A DNA stretch of 43,184 nt, taken from positions 1-43,184 of the forward strand of contig JAUPKQ010000018.1 of assembly GCA_030837345.1 (NCBI GenBank). The letters are read 5' to 3'. Made by a program: the position numbers and the translations under genes. Of this stretch, positions 8,413 to 18,048 are shown piece by piece. The notes beneath the pieces were generated by a model, which saw nothing but the letters and a program-made list of their open reading frames with translations, was not told the origin of the DNA and made no database searches. Positions within the stretch are counted from its first letter, which is position 1, and each line of letters starts with the position of its first letter. The stretch is from Actinomycetota bacterium (lineage in GTDB: Bacteria; Actinomycetota; Actinomycetes; Actinomycetales; Kineosporiaceae).

Positions 8413-8454
8413 GGGCGGTGACCGGCCCGGGCGATCCGCGGGCCGGCACCGCCC
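8413..8454 (+). terminator. Strong stem-loop between chvE and mmsA
   Basis: GGGCGGTG (8413-8420), one bulged A, CCGGCCC (8422-8428), an 11-nt loop, GGGCCGG (8440-8446), CACCGCCC (8447-8454): a 15-bp GC stem with one bulge. There is no T-tract. It probably slows transcription or protects the 3' end of the chvE message, giving more binding protein than transporter, as seen for intercistronic hairpins in other binding-protein operons. Confidence 0.75.
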
Positions 8455-8485
8455 TCACCAATCCCGACCAGCAAGCGAGAAGGAC

Positions 8486-10036
8486 ATGCCCACCAAAGCA
8501 CCGATCCTTGAGATGCGAGGGATCACCAAGACCTTCCCAGGGGTGAAGGCCCTACAGGACGTCACGATGACCGTGGCCCCGGGCGAAGTTCACGCCATCT
8601 GCGGCGAGAACGGCGCCGGGAAGTCCACGCTGATGAAGGTCCTCAGCGGGATCTATCCTCATGGCAACTACGAGGGCGAGATCTTCTTCGAAGGCGAGCC
8701 CTGCCAGTTCAGGAGCATCCGCGACTCCGAGGCCCGCGGCATCGTGATCATCCACCAGGAACTGGCCCTCAGCCCCTTCCTGTCGATCGCCGAGAACATC
8801 TACCTCGGTAACGAGCGTGCGACCCGCGGCATCATCAACTGGACGAAGACCAACAAACTGGCCTCCGAACTCCTGGCCAGGGTCGGTCTGACCGAACAGC
8901 CCGACACCAAGATCATTGACATCGGCGTCGGCAAGCAGCAGCTCGTCGAGATCGCGAAGGCCTTGTCCAAGAAGGTCAAGCTGCTCATTCTCGACGAGCC
9001 GACCGCGGCCTTGAACGACGAGGACAGCGCCCACCTGCTGGAACTGATCCGCCACCTCAAGGGGCAGGGGATCACCTCGATCATCATCTCGCACAAGCTC
9101 AACGAGATCGCGGCCATCGCGGACAGTACCACGATCATCCGCGACGGCCAGACGATCGAGACCCTCAATATGAGGGGCGCCGAGCCGGTCACCGAGGACC
9201 GCATCATCCGGGGCATGGTCGGGCGCGACATGGCCCACCGCTTCCCGGAGCACACCCCCACGATCGGGGACGAGGTCCTGCGGATCGAGGACTGGACCGT
9301 CCACCACCCGATCCACAACCACCGCGCCGTCGTGGAGAACGCCTCCCTCCACGTACGTAGCGGCGAGATCGTCGGGATCGCCGGTCTCATGGGTGCTGGG
9401 CGTACCGAACTGGCGATGAGCGTGTTCGGCGGCAGCTACGGCACCGGGATCACCGGGCGGATCTTCCTGCACGGTCAGCAGATCTCGGTCCGGTCGGTGA
9501 GCGAAGCGATCTCGAACGGGATCGCCTATGCCACCGAGGACCGTAAGCACTTCGGCCTCAACCTCATCGAGGACATCAAGCGCAACACCACCGCGGCCAA
9601 ATTGAGCAGCATCTCCCGGCTGGGCGTGGTCGACTCGGCTGCCGAGGTCACTCACGCCGAGCGGTTGCGCAAGGAGATGAGGACCAAGGCCGAGAGCGTC
9701 GACGTGCCGGCCGGGAAACTCTCCGGTGGCAACCAGCAGAAGGTCGTCCTCAGCAAGTGGCTCTTCTCCGAGCCCGAGGTCCTCATCCTCGATGAGCCCA
9801 CCCGCGGGATCGACGTCGGCGCCAAGTTCGAGATCTACCAGATCATCAACACCCTGGCCGACGCCGGCAAGGCCGTCATCGTCATCTCGTCAGAACTGCC
9901 TGAACTCATCGGCATCTGCGACCGCATCTACGCGATGAGTCAAGGCCGGATCACCGGAGAGATCCCCGGCCGGGAGGCAACCCAGGAAGCGCTGATGCGC
10001 TACATGACGATGGAGAAGAACGGAGCCTCGGTGTGA
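8486..10036 (+). CDS. mmsA: Multiple-monosaccharide ABC transporter, ATP-binding protein
   Basis: The 516-residue tandem ATPase of a CUT2-type sugar importer, working at the inner face of the membrane with MmsB. First half: Walker A GENGAGKS (residues 40-47), a signature reading GVGKQQ rather than SGGQQ, and Walker [12 protein letters not shown]. Second half: a degenerate Walker A GLMGAGRT with Arg for Lys, an intact signature [14 protein letters not shown] and Walker [13 protein letters not shown]. An active first site and a degenerate second one is normal for RbsA/MmsA-type proteins. The ATG is preceded by GAGAAGG. The stop overlaps the permease start by 4 nt (GTGA at 10033-10036), which implies coupled translation. 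Confidence 0.96.
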   Translation: MPTKAPILEMRGITKTFPGVKALQDVTMTVAPGEVHAICGENGAGKSTLMKVLSGIYPHGNYEGEIFFEGEPCQFRSIRDSEARGIVIIHQELALSPFLSIAENIYLGNERATRGIINWTKTNKLASELLARVGLTEQPDTKIIDIGVGKQQLVEIAKALSKKVKLLILDEPTAALNDEDSAHLLELIRHLKGQGITSIIISHKLNEIAAIADSTTIIRDGQTIETLNMRGAEPVTEDRIIRGMVGRDMAHRFPEHTPTIGDEVLRIEDWTVHHPIHNHRAVVENASLHVRSGEIVGIAGLMGAGRTELAMSVFGGSYGTGITGRIFLHGQQISVRSVSEAISNGIAYATEDRKHFGLNLIEDIKRNTTAAKLSSISRLGVVDSAAEVTHAERLRKEMRTKAESVDVPAGKLSGGNQQKVVLSKWLFSEPEVLILDEPTRGIDVGAKFEIYQIINTLADAGKAVIVISSELPELIGICDRIYAMSQGRITGEIPGREATQEALMRYMTMEKNGASV

Positions 10037-11268
10037 ACGCCGTCAGCGAAACAGAGACGAAGAAGGCCCCGGCGCCTGCGCGCGGCCGTGACGCGGGCGG
10101 TATCGGCGCCTATTTGAGCCGTAACCTGCGCCAGTACGGGATGATGGCGGCCCTCCTCATCATCGTCGGCCTCTTCCAGGTCCTCACGGACAACCGGCTC
10201 CTGCTCCCCAACAACGTCGCGAGCCTGATCCAGCAGAACGCCTACGTTCTGATCCTCGCGATCGGCATGGTCATCGTGATCGTCGCCGGGCACATCGACC
10301 TGTCGGTCGGTTCGGTGGTCGCCTTCATCGGCGGTGTCTGTGCCCTGATGATGTCCGACTGGAACATTCCCTGGCTGGTCGCCGTCCTCCTCTCCATCGC
10401 TCTCGGAGGCCTGGTCGGCTGCTGGCAGGGATTCTGGGTCGCCTACGTCGGCATTCCCGCCTTCATCGTCACCCTCGGCGGCATGCTGATCTTCCGCGGT
10501 CTGGCGATCGTTCTCGTCGGCACCACCGTCGCGGGTCTCCCCGAGGGCTTCAACGCGATCAGCAACAACTCGCTCCCCAACTCCCTCGGGTTCATGGGCC
10601 AGCTCGACATCGTGACCGTGCTGATCGGCATCATCACGATCGTCGGACTGGTCGTCGGCCAGATCCGTACCCGCCGCACCCTGATCCGTCACGAGCTCAA
10701 GACCGAGCCGTTCGGGGCCTTCGTCGTCAAGACCGTCCTGTTCTCCCTGCTGATCACGTTCTTCACGTACCTGCTCGCCAAGAGCGCCGGCGGGATGCCC
10801 ATCGTCCTCGTCATCATCGGTGTCCTGGTTCTCGTGTACTCGTTCATCATGGCCAACACCGTGTTCGGCCGGCACGTCTACGCGATGGGCGGCAACCTGC
10901 CCGCCGCGATGTTGTCGGGTGTCAAGACCAAGCGAGTCAACTTCCTGGTCTTCGTCAACATGGGCCTGCTCACCGGTGTCGCCGCGGTCGTGACGACCTC
11001 CCGCGCCGGTGCGGCCGTCGCCGCCGCCGGGCAGAACTTCGAGCTCGACGCCATCGCCGCGGCCTTCATCGGCGGCACCGCCGTCACCGGAGGTATCGGC
11101 AAGGTCTCCGGAGCCATGATCGGTGCGCTCATCATGGGCGTTCTCAACATGGGTCTGTCCATCATGAACGTCGACGCCTCGTGGCAGCAGACGATCAAGG
11201 GTCTCGTCCTGCTCGCCGCGGTCGCCCTGGACTTCCTCAACAAGCGCCGGGCCGGCTCCTCCGAGTAA
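10033..11268 (+). CDS. mmsB: Multiple-monosaccharide ABC transporter, permease
   Basis: Integral membrane permease of 411 residues, BPD_transp_2 family, forming the sugar channel driven by MmsA. After a short charged N-terminus there are about 10 hydrophobic segments, including [52 protein letters not shown] and [13 protein letters not shown]. The family motif [18 protein letters not shown] is intact, as is the C-terminal [19 protein letters not shown] loop. At 411 residues it is longer than the roughly 330 of RbsC-type permeases, as expected for the Mms/Ggu subgroup. GTG start overlapping the mmsA stop. Last gene of the operon. Confidence 0.95.
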   Translation: MNAVSETETKKAPAPARGRDAGGIGAYLSRNLRQYGMMAALLIIVGLFQVLTDNRLLLPNNVASLIQQNAYVLILAIGMVIVIVAGHIDLSVGSVVAFIGGVCALMMSDWNIPWLVAVLLSIALGGLVGCWQGFWVAYVGIPAFIVTLGGMLIFRGLAIVLVGTTVAGLPEGFNAISNNSLPNSLGFMGQLDIVTVLIGIITIVGLVVGQIRTRRTLIRHELKTEPFGAFVVKTVLFSLLITFFTYLLAKSAGGMPIVLVIIGVLVLVYSFIMANTVFGRHVYAMGGNLPAAMLSGVKTKRVNFLVFVNMGLLTGVAAVVTTSRAGAAVAAAGQNFELDAIAAAFIGGTAVTGGIGKVSGAMIGALIMGVLNMGLSIMNVDASWQQTIKGLVLLAAVALDFLNKRRAGSSE

Positions 11269-11286
11269 GGGAACGACCGATCGACG

Positions 11287-11341
11287 ATCGGGGTGGTCGA
11301 CCGGCACCGTGTGCCGGCGGGCCACCCCGATTCGCGTGTCC
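11287..11341. terminator. Bidirectional terminator candidate
   Basis: ATCGGGGTGG (11287-11296) pairs with CCACCCCGAT (11332-11341), and CCGGCAC/GTGCCGG forms an inner stem around CGT. It lies 18 bp after the mmsB stop and 9 bp after the convergent kinase stop, so it can end both transcripts. There is no T-tract, as is common in GC-rich actinobacteria. Confidence 0.8.
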
Positions 11342-11350
11342 GGGCAGGTG

Positions 11351-13381
11351 TCAGACGGACCAGAGGAAGACGTTCCGGTCCCCGCCCCCGGCGAGGAGGG
11401 TGCCGTCCGGGCTCCAGGCGAGGCTCCAGAGGTCCTGACCGCCGGTGGTGATCGTGGTGAGCAGGCCGCCGGAGGCGACGTCCCAGATCCGGGCCCGGTC
11501 CTCGAGCCCGATCGTGGCGAGCCGGGTGCCGTCGGGGCTGAACACGACGGATTCGGCCTGGTTCTCATGTCCGGTCATCGTGTGCCGGAGCCGGCCGGTG
11601 CCGACGTCCCACACCCGGACGGCGCCGTCCCACCCTCCGGCGGCGATCGCCGTCCCGTCGGGGCTGAAGGCGAGCGTACGGACGCCGCCGCCCGGCACGG
11701 TCAGCGTGGTGGTGGTGGCCCCGGTGACGGTGTTCCAGATCCTGATCTGCGGGTCGATGCCGCCGCCGGCGACCTGGAGCCCTCCGGCGTAGGTGCCCGG
11801 CCGGAAGGCGACCCGGAAGACGCTCCCGGCCGGCCCCTTCAAGGTCTGCCGCACCCGTCTGCTCCGAAGGTCCCAGATGCGCACGGTTCGGCCGGCCCCG
11901 CCGCTGGCGAGCACGGTGCCGTCCGGGCTGTAGGCGATGTCCTCGACCTCGCCCACCACCTTGGAGCCCCCGGTGCGGCCCTGGACGAACGTCAGGAGGG
12001 CTCCGGTCGCCAGGTCCCAGATCTCGATCTTCTCGACCGAGGCCAGACCCGTCGCGATCCTCGTGCCGCTCGGGTCGAGGGTGAAGGACCAGAACCCGAT
12101 CGTGGAGGTCGCGAGCCCCATCACCCGGGACCCGTCCGCCACGGTGTGCACGGTGAGCACCCGGGTCGACTCCAGCACGGCGATCCGCTTGCCGTCCGGG
12201 GTGAACCGCACCCTGGAGGCGGGTTCGGCGTTGGCCGTCGGCCAGCTGTAGGTCGCCCGCGTGATGGTCCGGGAGACGCCGGACGGGGTCGGGGAGGCCG
12301 TCGGGCGCCGGGAGCCGGGGGCGAGCCCCACGGCGTGGTCGGCGGAGTCCCTCCCCCTGCCGGACACCGTGCTCACCACGCCTCCCGCGACGGCTGCGAC
12401 CGCGACCGCCGAGCCCGCGATCATCAGGTTCCGGCGGGAGATCCTGCGTTTCCCGGTCCTCCCAGCCTGCGCCGCGAAGTCCGGATCGGTGAAGGGGCTC
12501 TCCTCACCCGGCAGGGCCATGGGTGTCAGAGGAAGGCCGAGGGTCCTCTCGACGTTCTGCAGCGCCCGGCCGAAGGCGAGCGCCGAATCGGGACGCCGCG
12601 CCGGGTCCTTCGCGAGCGCGCCCTCCAGGACCTGGGCGAGGGAGTCCGGGACACCCGACGGCCGCAGGTCCGGCGGCGGTTGTGTGACGATCCGGACCAT
12701 CAGGGCGACGACGTTGCCTCCTCCTCGTTCGGAGGAACCGGGCTCGGGATCGAAGGGGGCACGCCCGGTCAGAGCCGCCCACAAGGTGGCACTCAGGGCG
12801 TAGACGTCCGAGGCGACGGACGGCGAGCAGTCGGAGAAGAGTTCCGGGGCGCCGTAGGACGGCGTGAGCGCCGAGGTCGTCGTCGTCCCGAAGGAGTGGG
12901 TGACGTCGATCGCGATGCCGAAGTCGGCGAGCATCGGCTCCCCGAAGTCCGACAGCAGGACGTTGCCGGGTTTGATGTCCCGGTGGAGGACCCCGGCGAG
13001 GTGCGCGACGTGCAACGCGGCCGAGAGCTTGATCCCGGTGCGGACGACGGAGGCCCAGGGCATCGGCCCGTTCCTCGCCAGCTCGCTCGACAGCGAGCCC
13101 CGGGGGACGTACGCCATCACCAGGTAGGGACGCCCGGAGGCCGCGACCCCGGCCCCGTGGAGCTCGACGATGTTGGGGTGTCCCGACAAGGAGCCGAGAA
13201 TCCGGCATTCGCGGTCGAAACGGCGCTTCGTCGCTTCGTCCTCGACGCGGCCGTCGAGCATCTTGACGGCGACCTCACGGTCGAAGGCGGGCTGCCGGCC
13301 GCGGAAGACCCGGCCGTACCCGCCGACGCCGATCTGGCTGACGTCGACGATCCCGGGGACGGGTGATTCGAGTGCCGTCAC
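11351..13381 (-). CDS. Membrane-bound Ser/Thr protein kinase with C-terminal WD40 propeller
   Basis: A 676-residue Hanks-type kinase. The kinase domain (about 15-275) is complete: glycine loop GVGGYGRV, VAVK Lys40, Glu58 in RECRIL, HRDIKPGN (Asp135, Asn140), DFG at 153-155, APE at 178-180. A juxtamembrane KRRISRRN is followed by one transmembrane segment (about 318-340) and a Thr/Ser/Pro linker. The outer part has seven repeats with the F-SPDGT--A--G and -IWD- signatures of WD40 blades, so it probably forms one complete propeller outside the cell. Many bacterial kinases carry PASTA or PQQ repeats there instead. The ligand is unknown. GTG start with GGAGGG just upstream. It stands alone between the sugar operon terminator and rdgB. 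Confidence 0.93.
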   Translation of the reverse strand: MTALESPVPGIVDVSQIGVGGYGRVFRGRQPAFDREVAVKMLDGRVEDEATKRRFDRECRILGSLSGHPNIVELHGAGVAASGRPYLVMAYVPRGSLSSELARNGPMPWASVVRTGIKLSAALHVAHLAGVLHRDIKPGNVLLSDFGEPMLADFGIAIDVTHSFGTTTTSALTPSYGAPELFSDCSPSVASDVYALSATLWAALTGRAPFDPEPGSSERGGGNVVALMVRIVTQPPPDLRPSGVPDSLAQVLEGALAKDPARRPDSALAFGRALQNVERTLGLPLTPMALPGEESPFTDPDFAAQAGRTGKRRISRRNLMIAGSAVAVAAVAGGVVSTVSGRGRDSADHAVGLAPGSRRPTASPTPSGVSRTITRATYSWPTANAEPASRVRFTPDGKRIAVLESTRVLTVHTVADGSRVMGLATSTIGFWSFTLDPSGTRIATGLASVEKIEIWDLATGALLTFVQGRTGGSKVVGEVEDIAYSPDGTVLASGGAGRTVRIWDLRSRRVRQTLKGPAGSVFRVAFRPGTYAGGLQVAGGGIDPQIRIWNTVTGATTTTLTVPGGGVRTLAFSPDGTAIAAGGWDGAVRVWDVGTGRLRHTMTGHENQAESVVFSPDGTRLATIGLEDRARIWDVASGGLLTTITTGGQDLWSLAWSPDGTLLAGGGDRNVFLWSV

Positions 13382-13483
13382 CGACGCCCTCCCCCCAGAA
13401 ACCCCGTGGAAGCTGCAGATTACCTCTGCCGTGTCGGCGCGCGGTCCCTATCGGCTGCTCGGGCGCCGGGTGGCGCAGCGGTC

Positions 13484-14095
13484 TCAGGAGGCGGAGACGA
13501 GATCCCGGACGGCGGGCACGATCGCCCGGAACGCCCGGCCCCGGTGGCTGATCGCGTCCTTCTCGGCGGGAGCCATCTCGGCGGTCGTCCTGGTCCTGCC
13601 GAGGGGCACGAAGATCGGATCGTAGCCGAACCCGTTCGTGCCCCGGGGCTCGCCGACCAGGTGACCGTCGAGACGCCCGGAGGCCACCTCGACGGCTCCT
13701 CCCGGCAGAGCGAGAACGGCCGCGCAGGCGAAGTGAGCGGTCCGGTGATCGGGCGGGAGATCGGACAGCTGGCCGAGGAGGAGCCGGAGGTTCGCGAGAT
13801 CGTCCCCGTGCTTCCCGGACCATCGCGCGCTGAACACGCCCGGGGCACCTCCGAGGACGTCGACACAGAGTCCGGAGTCGTCCGCGACCGCCGGGACGCC
13901 GGTCGCCCGGGCGACGGCCAGGGCCTTGATCGTCGCGTTCTCCTCGAACGTGACGCCGGTCTCCGGGACGTCCTCCAGACCCGGGAACACCTCGACGCCC
14001 ACGATCTCGACGTCCGCGAGGTCAGCCTCGGCGAGGATGCGACGCAGTTCGGCGACCTTGTGCGGGTTGCGCGTCGCCAGGACGAGCTTGCTCAT
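13484..14095 (-). CDS. rdgB: Non-canonical purine NTP pyrophosphatase, RdgB/HAM1 family
   Basis: Hydrolyses dITP, ITP and XTP to the monophosphate and pyrophosphate, keeping deaminated purines out of DNA and RNA. 203 residues, the usual length. The N-terminal [20 protein letters not shown] supplies the substrate-binding TxNxxK element; [15 protein letters not shown] and [20 protein letters not shown] hold the metal- and base-binding residues; [13 protein letters not shown] and the C-terminal [10 protein letters not shown] complete the family pattern. Its ATG overlaps the rph stop by 4 nt, the usual actinobacterial arrangement, so the two are probably translationally coupled. Confidence 0.97.
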   Translation of the reverse strand: MSKLVLATRNPHKVAELRRILAEADLADVEIVGVEVFPGLEDVPETGVTFEENATIKALAVARATGVPAVADDSGLCVDVLGGAPGVFSARWSGKHGDDLANLRLLLGQLSDLPPDHRTAHFACAAVLALPGGAVEVASGRLDGHLVGEPRGTNGFGYDPIFVPLGRTRTTAEMAPAEKDAISHRGRAFRAIVPAVRDLVSAS

Positions 14096-14862
14096 GCTCT
14101 GGACTCTCCCGCTCCCGGCAGCGCCCCGGCGAGGGCGAGCGCCTGGATCGTCGCGAGCTCGCCGCAGCCAGACACGGCGAGGTCGAGGAGCGAGTCGAGT
14201 TCCGCACGGTCGAAGGGAACGCCCTCCGCGGTGCCCTGGACCTCGACGAACCGCCCGTCCCCGGTGACCACGACGTTCATGTCGGTGTCGGCCCGCACGT
14301 CCTCCTCATAGCACAGGTCGAGCATCGGGAGCCCTCCGACGACGCCGACGCTCACGGCGCTCACCGATCCCGAGAGCGGCTCGGCCGAGGGCTTGATCAG
14401 GCGTTTGGCCCGGCCCCAGGTGATCGCGTCGGCGAGGGCGACGTACGCGCCGGTGATCGCCGCCGTCCGGGTGCCGCCGTCCGCCTGGAGGACGTCGCAG
14501 TCCAGGACGACCGTGTTCTCGCCGAGCGCCCGGAAGTCGACGACGGCGCGCAGGGAACGACCGATCAGCCGCGAGATCTCGTGCGTGCGTCCCCCGATGC
14601 GGCCTCGGACCGACTCACGGTCGCCTCGGGTGTTCGTCGCCCGGGGAAGCATCGAGTACTCCGACGTCACCCAGCCCTCGCCCGACCCCTTCCGCCAGCG
14701 GGGTACGCCCTCGGTGAAGGAGGCCGCGCAGAGGACGCGGGTCCGCCCGAACTCCACGAGGACACTGCCCTCGGCATGGTCGAGCCACCCTCTGGTGATC
14801 CGTACCTCGCGCAGCTGGTCGCTCGCGCGACCGTCCACCCTCGCCCCAGCCCTGGAACCCAT
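14092..14862 (-). CDS. rph: Ribonuclease PH
   Basis: Phosphorolytic 3'-5' exoribonuclease that trims tRNA precursors and structured RNAs. 256 residues, family length. Visible family features are the N-terminal [36 protein letters not shown], the phosphate-binding region [53 protein letters not shown] and the C-terminal [20 protein letters not shown]. First gene of the rph-rdgB pair. Two hairpins upstream separate it from the MBL hydrolase gene, so it probably has its own promoter. Confidence 0.97.
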   Translation of the reverse strand: MGSRAGARVDGRASDQLREVRITRGWLDHAEGSVLVEFGRTRVLCAASFTEGVPRWRKGSGEGWVTSEYSMLPRATNTRGDRESVRGRIGGRTHEISRLIGRSLRAVVDFRALGENTVVLDCDVLQADGGTRTAAITGAYVALADAITWGRAKRLIKPSAEPLSGSVSAVSVGVVGGLPMLDLCYEEDVRADTDMNVVVTGDGRFVEVQGTAEGVPFDRAELDSLLDLAVSGCGELATIQALALAGALPGAGESRA

Positions 14863-14909
14863 GTCTCTCCTGCCCGATGGCTCGCGACCCGCCGTCGCAG
14901 CACCCTACC

Positions 14910-14938
14910 GATCCGGTGCCCCACGGCCGCACCGGATC
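14910..14938. terminator. Hairpin upstream of rph
   Basis: GATCCGGTGC (14910-14919) pairs perfectly with GCACCGGATC (14929-14938) around a 9-nt loop. With the second hairpin at 14978-15001 it forms a tandem pair in the 159-bp gap between the MBL hydrolase and rph. It probably acts as a terminator or attenuator for read-through coming from murI and the hydrolase. Confidence 0.6.
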
Positions 14939-14977
14939 GCCCACCCCGCCCGCCGTGCCACCGGACGCCGGACACCT

Positions 14978-15001
14978 CCGGAGGCGGTCCACCGCCTCCG
15001 G
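14978..15001 (-). terminator. Hairpin after MBL hydrolase gene
   Basis: CCGGAGGCGGT (14978-14988) and ACCGCCTCCGG (14991-15001) are perfect 11-bp arms separated by only 2 nt. It starts 20 bp past the hydrolase stop. Likely transcription terminator without a T-tract. Confidence 0.65.
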
Positions 15002-15021
15002 TGCTGCGGACAACGGGCAGG

Positions 15022-15801
15022 TCACACGTCGTACCGGGCTCCCGGGCGGGCCGCGCCGACGTCGCCGTCGAAGGCCGAGGCGGCCTCCGCGACGGCCTTC
15101 TCCGGATCCGTCCACACCGGCAGGTGGGTGAGCAGCAGCCGCCGCACCCCGGCGTCCGCGGCGGTCTGCCCCGCCCGGAGTCCCGTGAGGTGGATGTGCC
15201 GCGCATGGTCCCGGTCCTCGGAGAAGCAGGCCTCGGCGAGCAGGAGGTCGGCGTCCTTGGCGAGGCGGGTCAGGGCGGGGCAGGCGTCCGTGTCACCCGA
15301 ATAGGCAAGGACGAAGGTGCGTCCCCCCACCCGGTGTTCCAGGCGCAGCCCGTAGGCGGGGACCGGGTGGTCGACGATCGACGGGACGATCGTCAACGCG
15401 CCGATCGTCACCGGGTCGCCGTCGGTCCACGTGCGGACGTCGTACACGGACGCGAGCTTGCCGCCCTCCTCCCGCCCGTACGCCTCGGCGAGCCTGCGCG
15501 AGGTTCCCTCGGGGCCGTAGACCGGGATGCGGTCCGGCGGAGGGCCGTCGGGGTGGTAGCGCAGCGCGACGTACATGCCGGTGAGGTCGAGACAGTGGTC
15601 GGGGTGCAGGTGGCTCAGCAGGACGGCGTCGACGTCACGCGGCGCGAGCCACCGCTGCAGGGGGCCGAGGGCGCCGCTGCCGAGATCGAGCAGGACCCTC
15701 CACGTCCGGCCGGTGTCGTCGTCCGCCTCCACGAGGTAGCAGGACGCCGGGGAGTCGGGTCCGGGGAACGACCCGGTGCACCCGACCACCGTGAGTCTCA
15801 C
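15022..15801 (-). CDS. MBL-fold metal-dependent hydrolase (RNase Z / cyclic-phosphodiesterase-like)
   Basis: 259-residue metallo-beta-lactamase-fold enzyme of the subgroup next to murI in many actinobacteria. The N-terminal [20 protein letters not shown] strand-loop is typical. The metal-binding HxHxDH motif is intact in [13 protein letters not shown], with more ligands expected in [24 protein letters not shown] and the C-terminal LLTHLP. It resembles RNase Z and cAMP-phosphodiesterase-type members, but the substrate cannot be deduced. The start overlaps the murI stop by 4 nt, so the two are co-transcribed. Confidence 0.93.
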   Translation of the reverse strand: MRLTVVGCTGSFPGPDSPASCYLVEADDDTGRTWRVLLDLGSGALGPLQRWLAPRDVDAVLLSHLHPDHCLDLTGMYVALRYHPDGPPPDRIPVYGPEGTSRRLAEAYGREEGGKLASVYDVRTWTDGDPVTIGALTIVPSIVDHPVPAYGLRLEHRVGGRTFVLAYSGDTDACPALTRLAKDADLLLAEACFSEDRDHARHIHLTGLRAGQTAADAGVRRLLLTHLPVWTDPEKAVAEAASAFDGDVGAARPGARYDV

Positions 15802-16601
15802 GCGAAGATCCCGGCATGCCGGACGGCGCTCGCCTCGGGACCGAGGAACCGCCGGGCGAGCCTGGTGAACGACTCCGGATCGCCCGTGACGAGGAACTGG
15901 TGCTGGGGTTCCGGGAGGTCCGCCGGGCGCAGGAGGTTCTCGGCGACGAGCACGCGGTAGACGTCCTTCGCGGTCTCCTCCGCGCTGGAGACGAGGGTGA
16001 CCTCCTCCCCCATCACGTACGAGATCACGCCCGTCAGCAAGGGATAGTGGGTACAGCCGAGGACGAGGGTGTCGACGTCCGCCGCCCGCACCGGGGTGAG
16101 GTACCCGCGTGCCACACCGAGCAGTTCCTCCCCGCCTGTCAGGCCCTTCTCGACGAACTCGACGAACCGGGGGCAGGCGGCCGTCGTCAGCTTCAGGTGG
16201 ACGGCGGCGGCGAAGGCGTCCTCGTAGGCCCGGCTCGTCACCGTGGCGCGGGTCGCGATCACCCCGACCCGTCCGTTGCGGGTGGAGGCGACGGCCCGGC
16301 GCACCGCCGGGGCGATCACCTCGACGAGCGGGATGTCGTACCGCTCCCGGGCGTCCCGGAGCATCGCCGCGCTGGCGGAGTTGCAGGCGATCACGAGCAT
16401 CTTCACGCCGCGCTCGACCAGCTGGTCGAGTACGTCGAGGGCGTACCGGCGTACCTCGGCGATCGGTTTCGGACCGTAGGGGCCGTGCGCGGTGTCCCCG
16501 ACGTACAGCACGGACTCGTGCGGAAGCTGGTCCAGCACCGCGCGGGCGACGGTCAGCCCGCCGACCCCGGAGTCGAAGATCCCGATAGGAGCATCCACCA
16601 C
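15798..16601 (-). CDS. murI: Glutamate racemase
   Basis: Interconverts L- and D-glutamate in the cytoplasm to supply D-Glu for peptidoglycan. 267 residues, family length. Both catalytic cysteine motifs are present: the first in [11 protein letters not shown], the second in [30 protein letters not shown] and [15 protein letters not shown] are the usual N-terminal signatures. Two adjacent GTG codons (16601 and 16598) could start it. A -10-like TAGGCT on the minus strand ends 7 nt before the first, which suggests a leaderless message. Followed by the MBL hydrolase with a 4-nt overlap. Confidence 0.97.
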   Translation of the reverse strand: MVDAPIGIFDSGVGGLTVARAVLDQLPHESVLYVGDTAHGPYGPKPIAEVRRYALDVLDQLVERGVKMLVIACNSASAAMLRDARERYDIPLVEVIAPAVRRAVASTRNGRVGVIATRATVTSRAYEDAFAAAVHLKLTTAACPRFVEFVEKGLTGGEELLGVARGYLTPVRAADVDTLVLGCTHYPLLTGVISYVMGEEVTLVSSAEETAKDVYRVLVAENLLRPADLPEPQHQFLVTGDPESFTRLARRFLGPEASAVRHAGIFA

Positions 16602-16608
16602 GACCGTG

Positions 16609-16614
16609 AGCCTA
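16609..16614 (-). promoter_or_regulatory. -10 element of leaderless murI promoter
   Basis: TAGGCT on the minus strand fits TAnnnT and leaves 7 nt to the murI GTG at 16601, so the message would start at or next to the start codon. No good -35 is seen. Confidence 0.5.
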
Positions 16615-16657
16615 AAGCCTCACCCGCTGTCGCCGCCGAGCCCCCCGCCCGGATTCT

Positions 16658-16693
16658 CCGCCCGGACCGGCACGATCGCGGCGGTCCGGGCGG
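16658..16693 (-). terminator. Terminator of pncB
   Basis: CCGCCCGGACC (16658-16668) and GGTCCGGGCGG (16683-16693) form an 11-bp perfect stem with a 14-nt loop, starting 6 bp beyond the pncB stop. It separates pncB from the downstream murI operon. Confidence 0.8.
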
Positions 16694-16698
16694 TCGTC

Positions 16699-18012
16699 TC
16701 ACCTCTCGAGAACCGTCGGGATCACCGGCTCGCCCCGGGAGAGCTGCCGGGCCGTCGCGGGGAGCTCGGCGAGCGACGCGGCGTGCCGGACCCGCGCGGC
16801 CCCGAGCGGCTCCGCCCCGACGACCTCTCCCGACGCGACGAGGGGGACGAGGAGGGGCCGGTCGTCGTCGTCCCCGGCCGGGGGATGGCCGATCCCGATC
16901 ACCTCGGCCTCGGCGACGTCGTGGGACCGCCGTCGGAGGGCGTACTTGCGGCCGCCGATGCTGGTCTTCTCGGCACTGATCTTCGCCACGGGAATCAGCC
17001 TCCCATCGGCACCCTCCCGGGCGACCAGCTTGTAGACCAGGCCCGCCGTCGGCGCGCCCGATCCGGTGACGAGCGAGGTGCCGACCCCGTACCTGTCGAC
17101 GGGAGCGGCGTTGAGGGCCGCGATCGCGAACTCGTCGAGGTCGCTCGTCACCACGATCTTCGTGTGCCGGGCGCCGAGGGAGTCGAGCAGCGCCCGGACC
17201 TCGTAGGCCTGGTCGAGCAGGTCACCGGAGTCGAGACGGACGGCGCCGAGTTCCGGCCCCGCGACCTCGACCGCCGTCCGCACCCCCTGGGCGACGTCGT
17301 ACGTGTCGACGAGGAGCGTCGTGCCGGCGCCGAGAGCGGCGACCTGGGCGGTGAAGGCGGCGCGCTCGTCGTCGTGCACGAGGGTGAAGGCGTGGGCCGC
17401 CGTCCCGAGGGTCGGGACGCCGAAGCGGCGCCCGGCCTCGAGGTTGCTCGTCCCGGCGAACCCGGCGACGTAGGCGGCCCGGGCCGCGGCGACGGCGGAC
17501 TCCTCGTGGGTGCGCCTCGATCCCATCTCCAGGCAGGGGCGCCCGTGCGCGGCGACGACCATGCGGCTCGCGGCGGCGGCGACGGCGCTGTCGTGGTTGA
17601 GGACGGACAGCGCGAGGGTCTCGAGCAGGACGGCCTCGGCGAAGGTGCCCTCGACGACGAGGATCGGGGAGCCAGGGACGAAGCACTCCCCCTCCGCGTA
17701 CCCCCAGATGTCACCGCTGAAGCGATACCCGCCGAGCCAGCGGAGGGTGTCGCCGTCGACGACACCGGAGCGGTCGAGCGCCGCGAGGACGTCGTCGGTG
17801 AAGGTGAAGCGGCGAAGGGCGTCGAGCAGACGGCCCGCTCCCGCCGTCACGCCGTACCGGCGTCCGTCGGGCAGGCGACGGGCGAACACCTCGAACGCGC
17901 AGCGCCGGAAGGCCGCCCCGCTGCGCAGGGAGGCCTCCAGCATGGTCAGCTCGTAGTGGTCAGTGAGCAGCGACGTCGACGCGGAGGCCGCCTCGACGGG
18001 TGAAGTTCCCAC
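16699..18012 (-). CDS. pncB: Nicotinate phosphoribosyltransferase
   Basis: Makes nicotinate mononucleotide from nicotinate and PRPP with ATP hydrolysis, salvaging nicotinate for NAD. About 437 residues. Family features include LLTDHYELTMLEASLRSG at the N-terminus, EVFARRLPDGRRYGV, NHDSAVAAAASRMV, CLEMGSRRTHE, GFAGTSNLEAGRRFG, VDTYDVAQGV, AVRLDSGDL, KIVVTSDLDEF and GVGTSLVTGSGAPT near the phosphate-binding site. GTG 18012 was chosen because TACCCT sits exactly 6 nt before it; the frame extends to GTG 18036. In many actinobacteria pncB lies directly beside clpS; here four small genes separate them. Confidence 0.95.
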   Translation of the reverse strand: MGTSPVEAASASTSLLTDHYELTMLEASLRSGAAFRRCAFEVFARRLPDGRRYGVTAGAGRLLDALRRFTFTDDVLAALDRSGVVDGDTLRWLGGYRFSGDIWGYAEGECFVPGSPILVVEGTFAEAVLLETLALSVLNHDSAVAAAASRMVVAAHGRPCLEMGSRRTHEESAVAAARAAYVAGFAGTSNLEAGRRFGVPTLGTAAHAFTLVHDDERAAFTAQVAALGAGTTLLVDTYDVAQGVRTAVEVAGPELGAVRLDSGDLLDQAYEVRALLDSLGARHTKIVVTSDLDEFAIAALNAAPVDRYGVGTSLVTGSGAPTAGLVYKLVAREGADGRLIPVAKISAEKTSIGGRKYALRRRSHDVAEAEVIGIGHPPAGDDDDRPLLVPLVASGEVVGAEPLGAARVRHAASLAELPATARQLSRGEPVIPTVLER

Positions 18013-18018
18013 GGCGTC

Positions 18019-18024
18019 AGGGTA
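18019..18024 (-). promoter_or_regulatory. -10 element of leaderless pncB promoter
   Basis: TACCCT on the minus strand, 6 nt (GACGCC) before GTG 18012. Same geometry as the HTH gene and clpS promoters in this window. No convincing -35. Confidence 0.5.
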
Positions 18025-18048
18025 GACGCGCGCCACGGAGCCGCCCGG

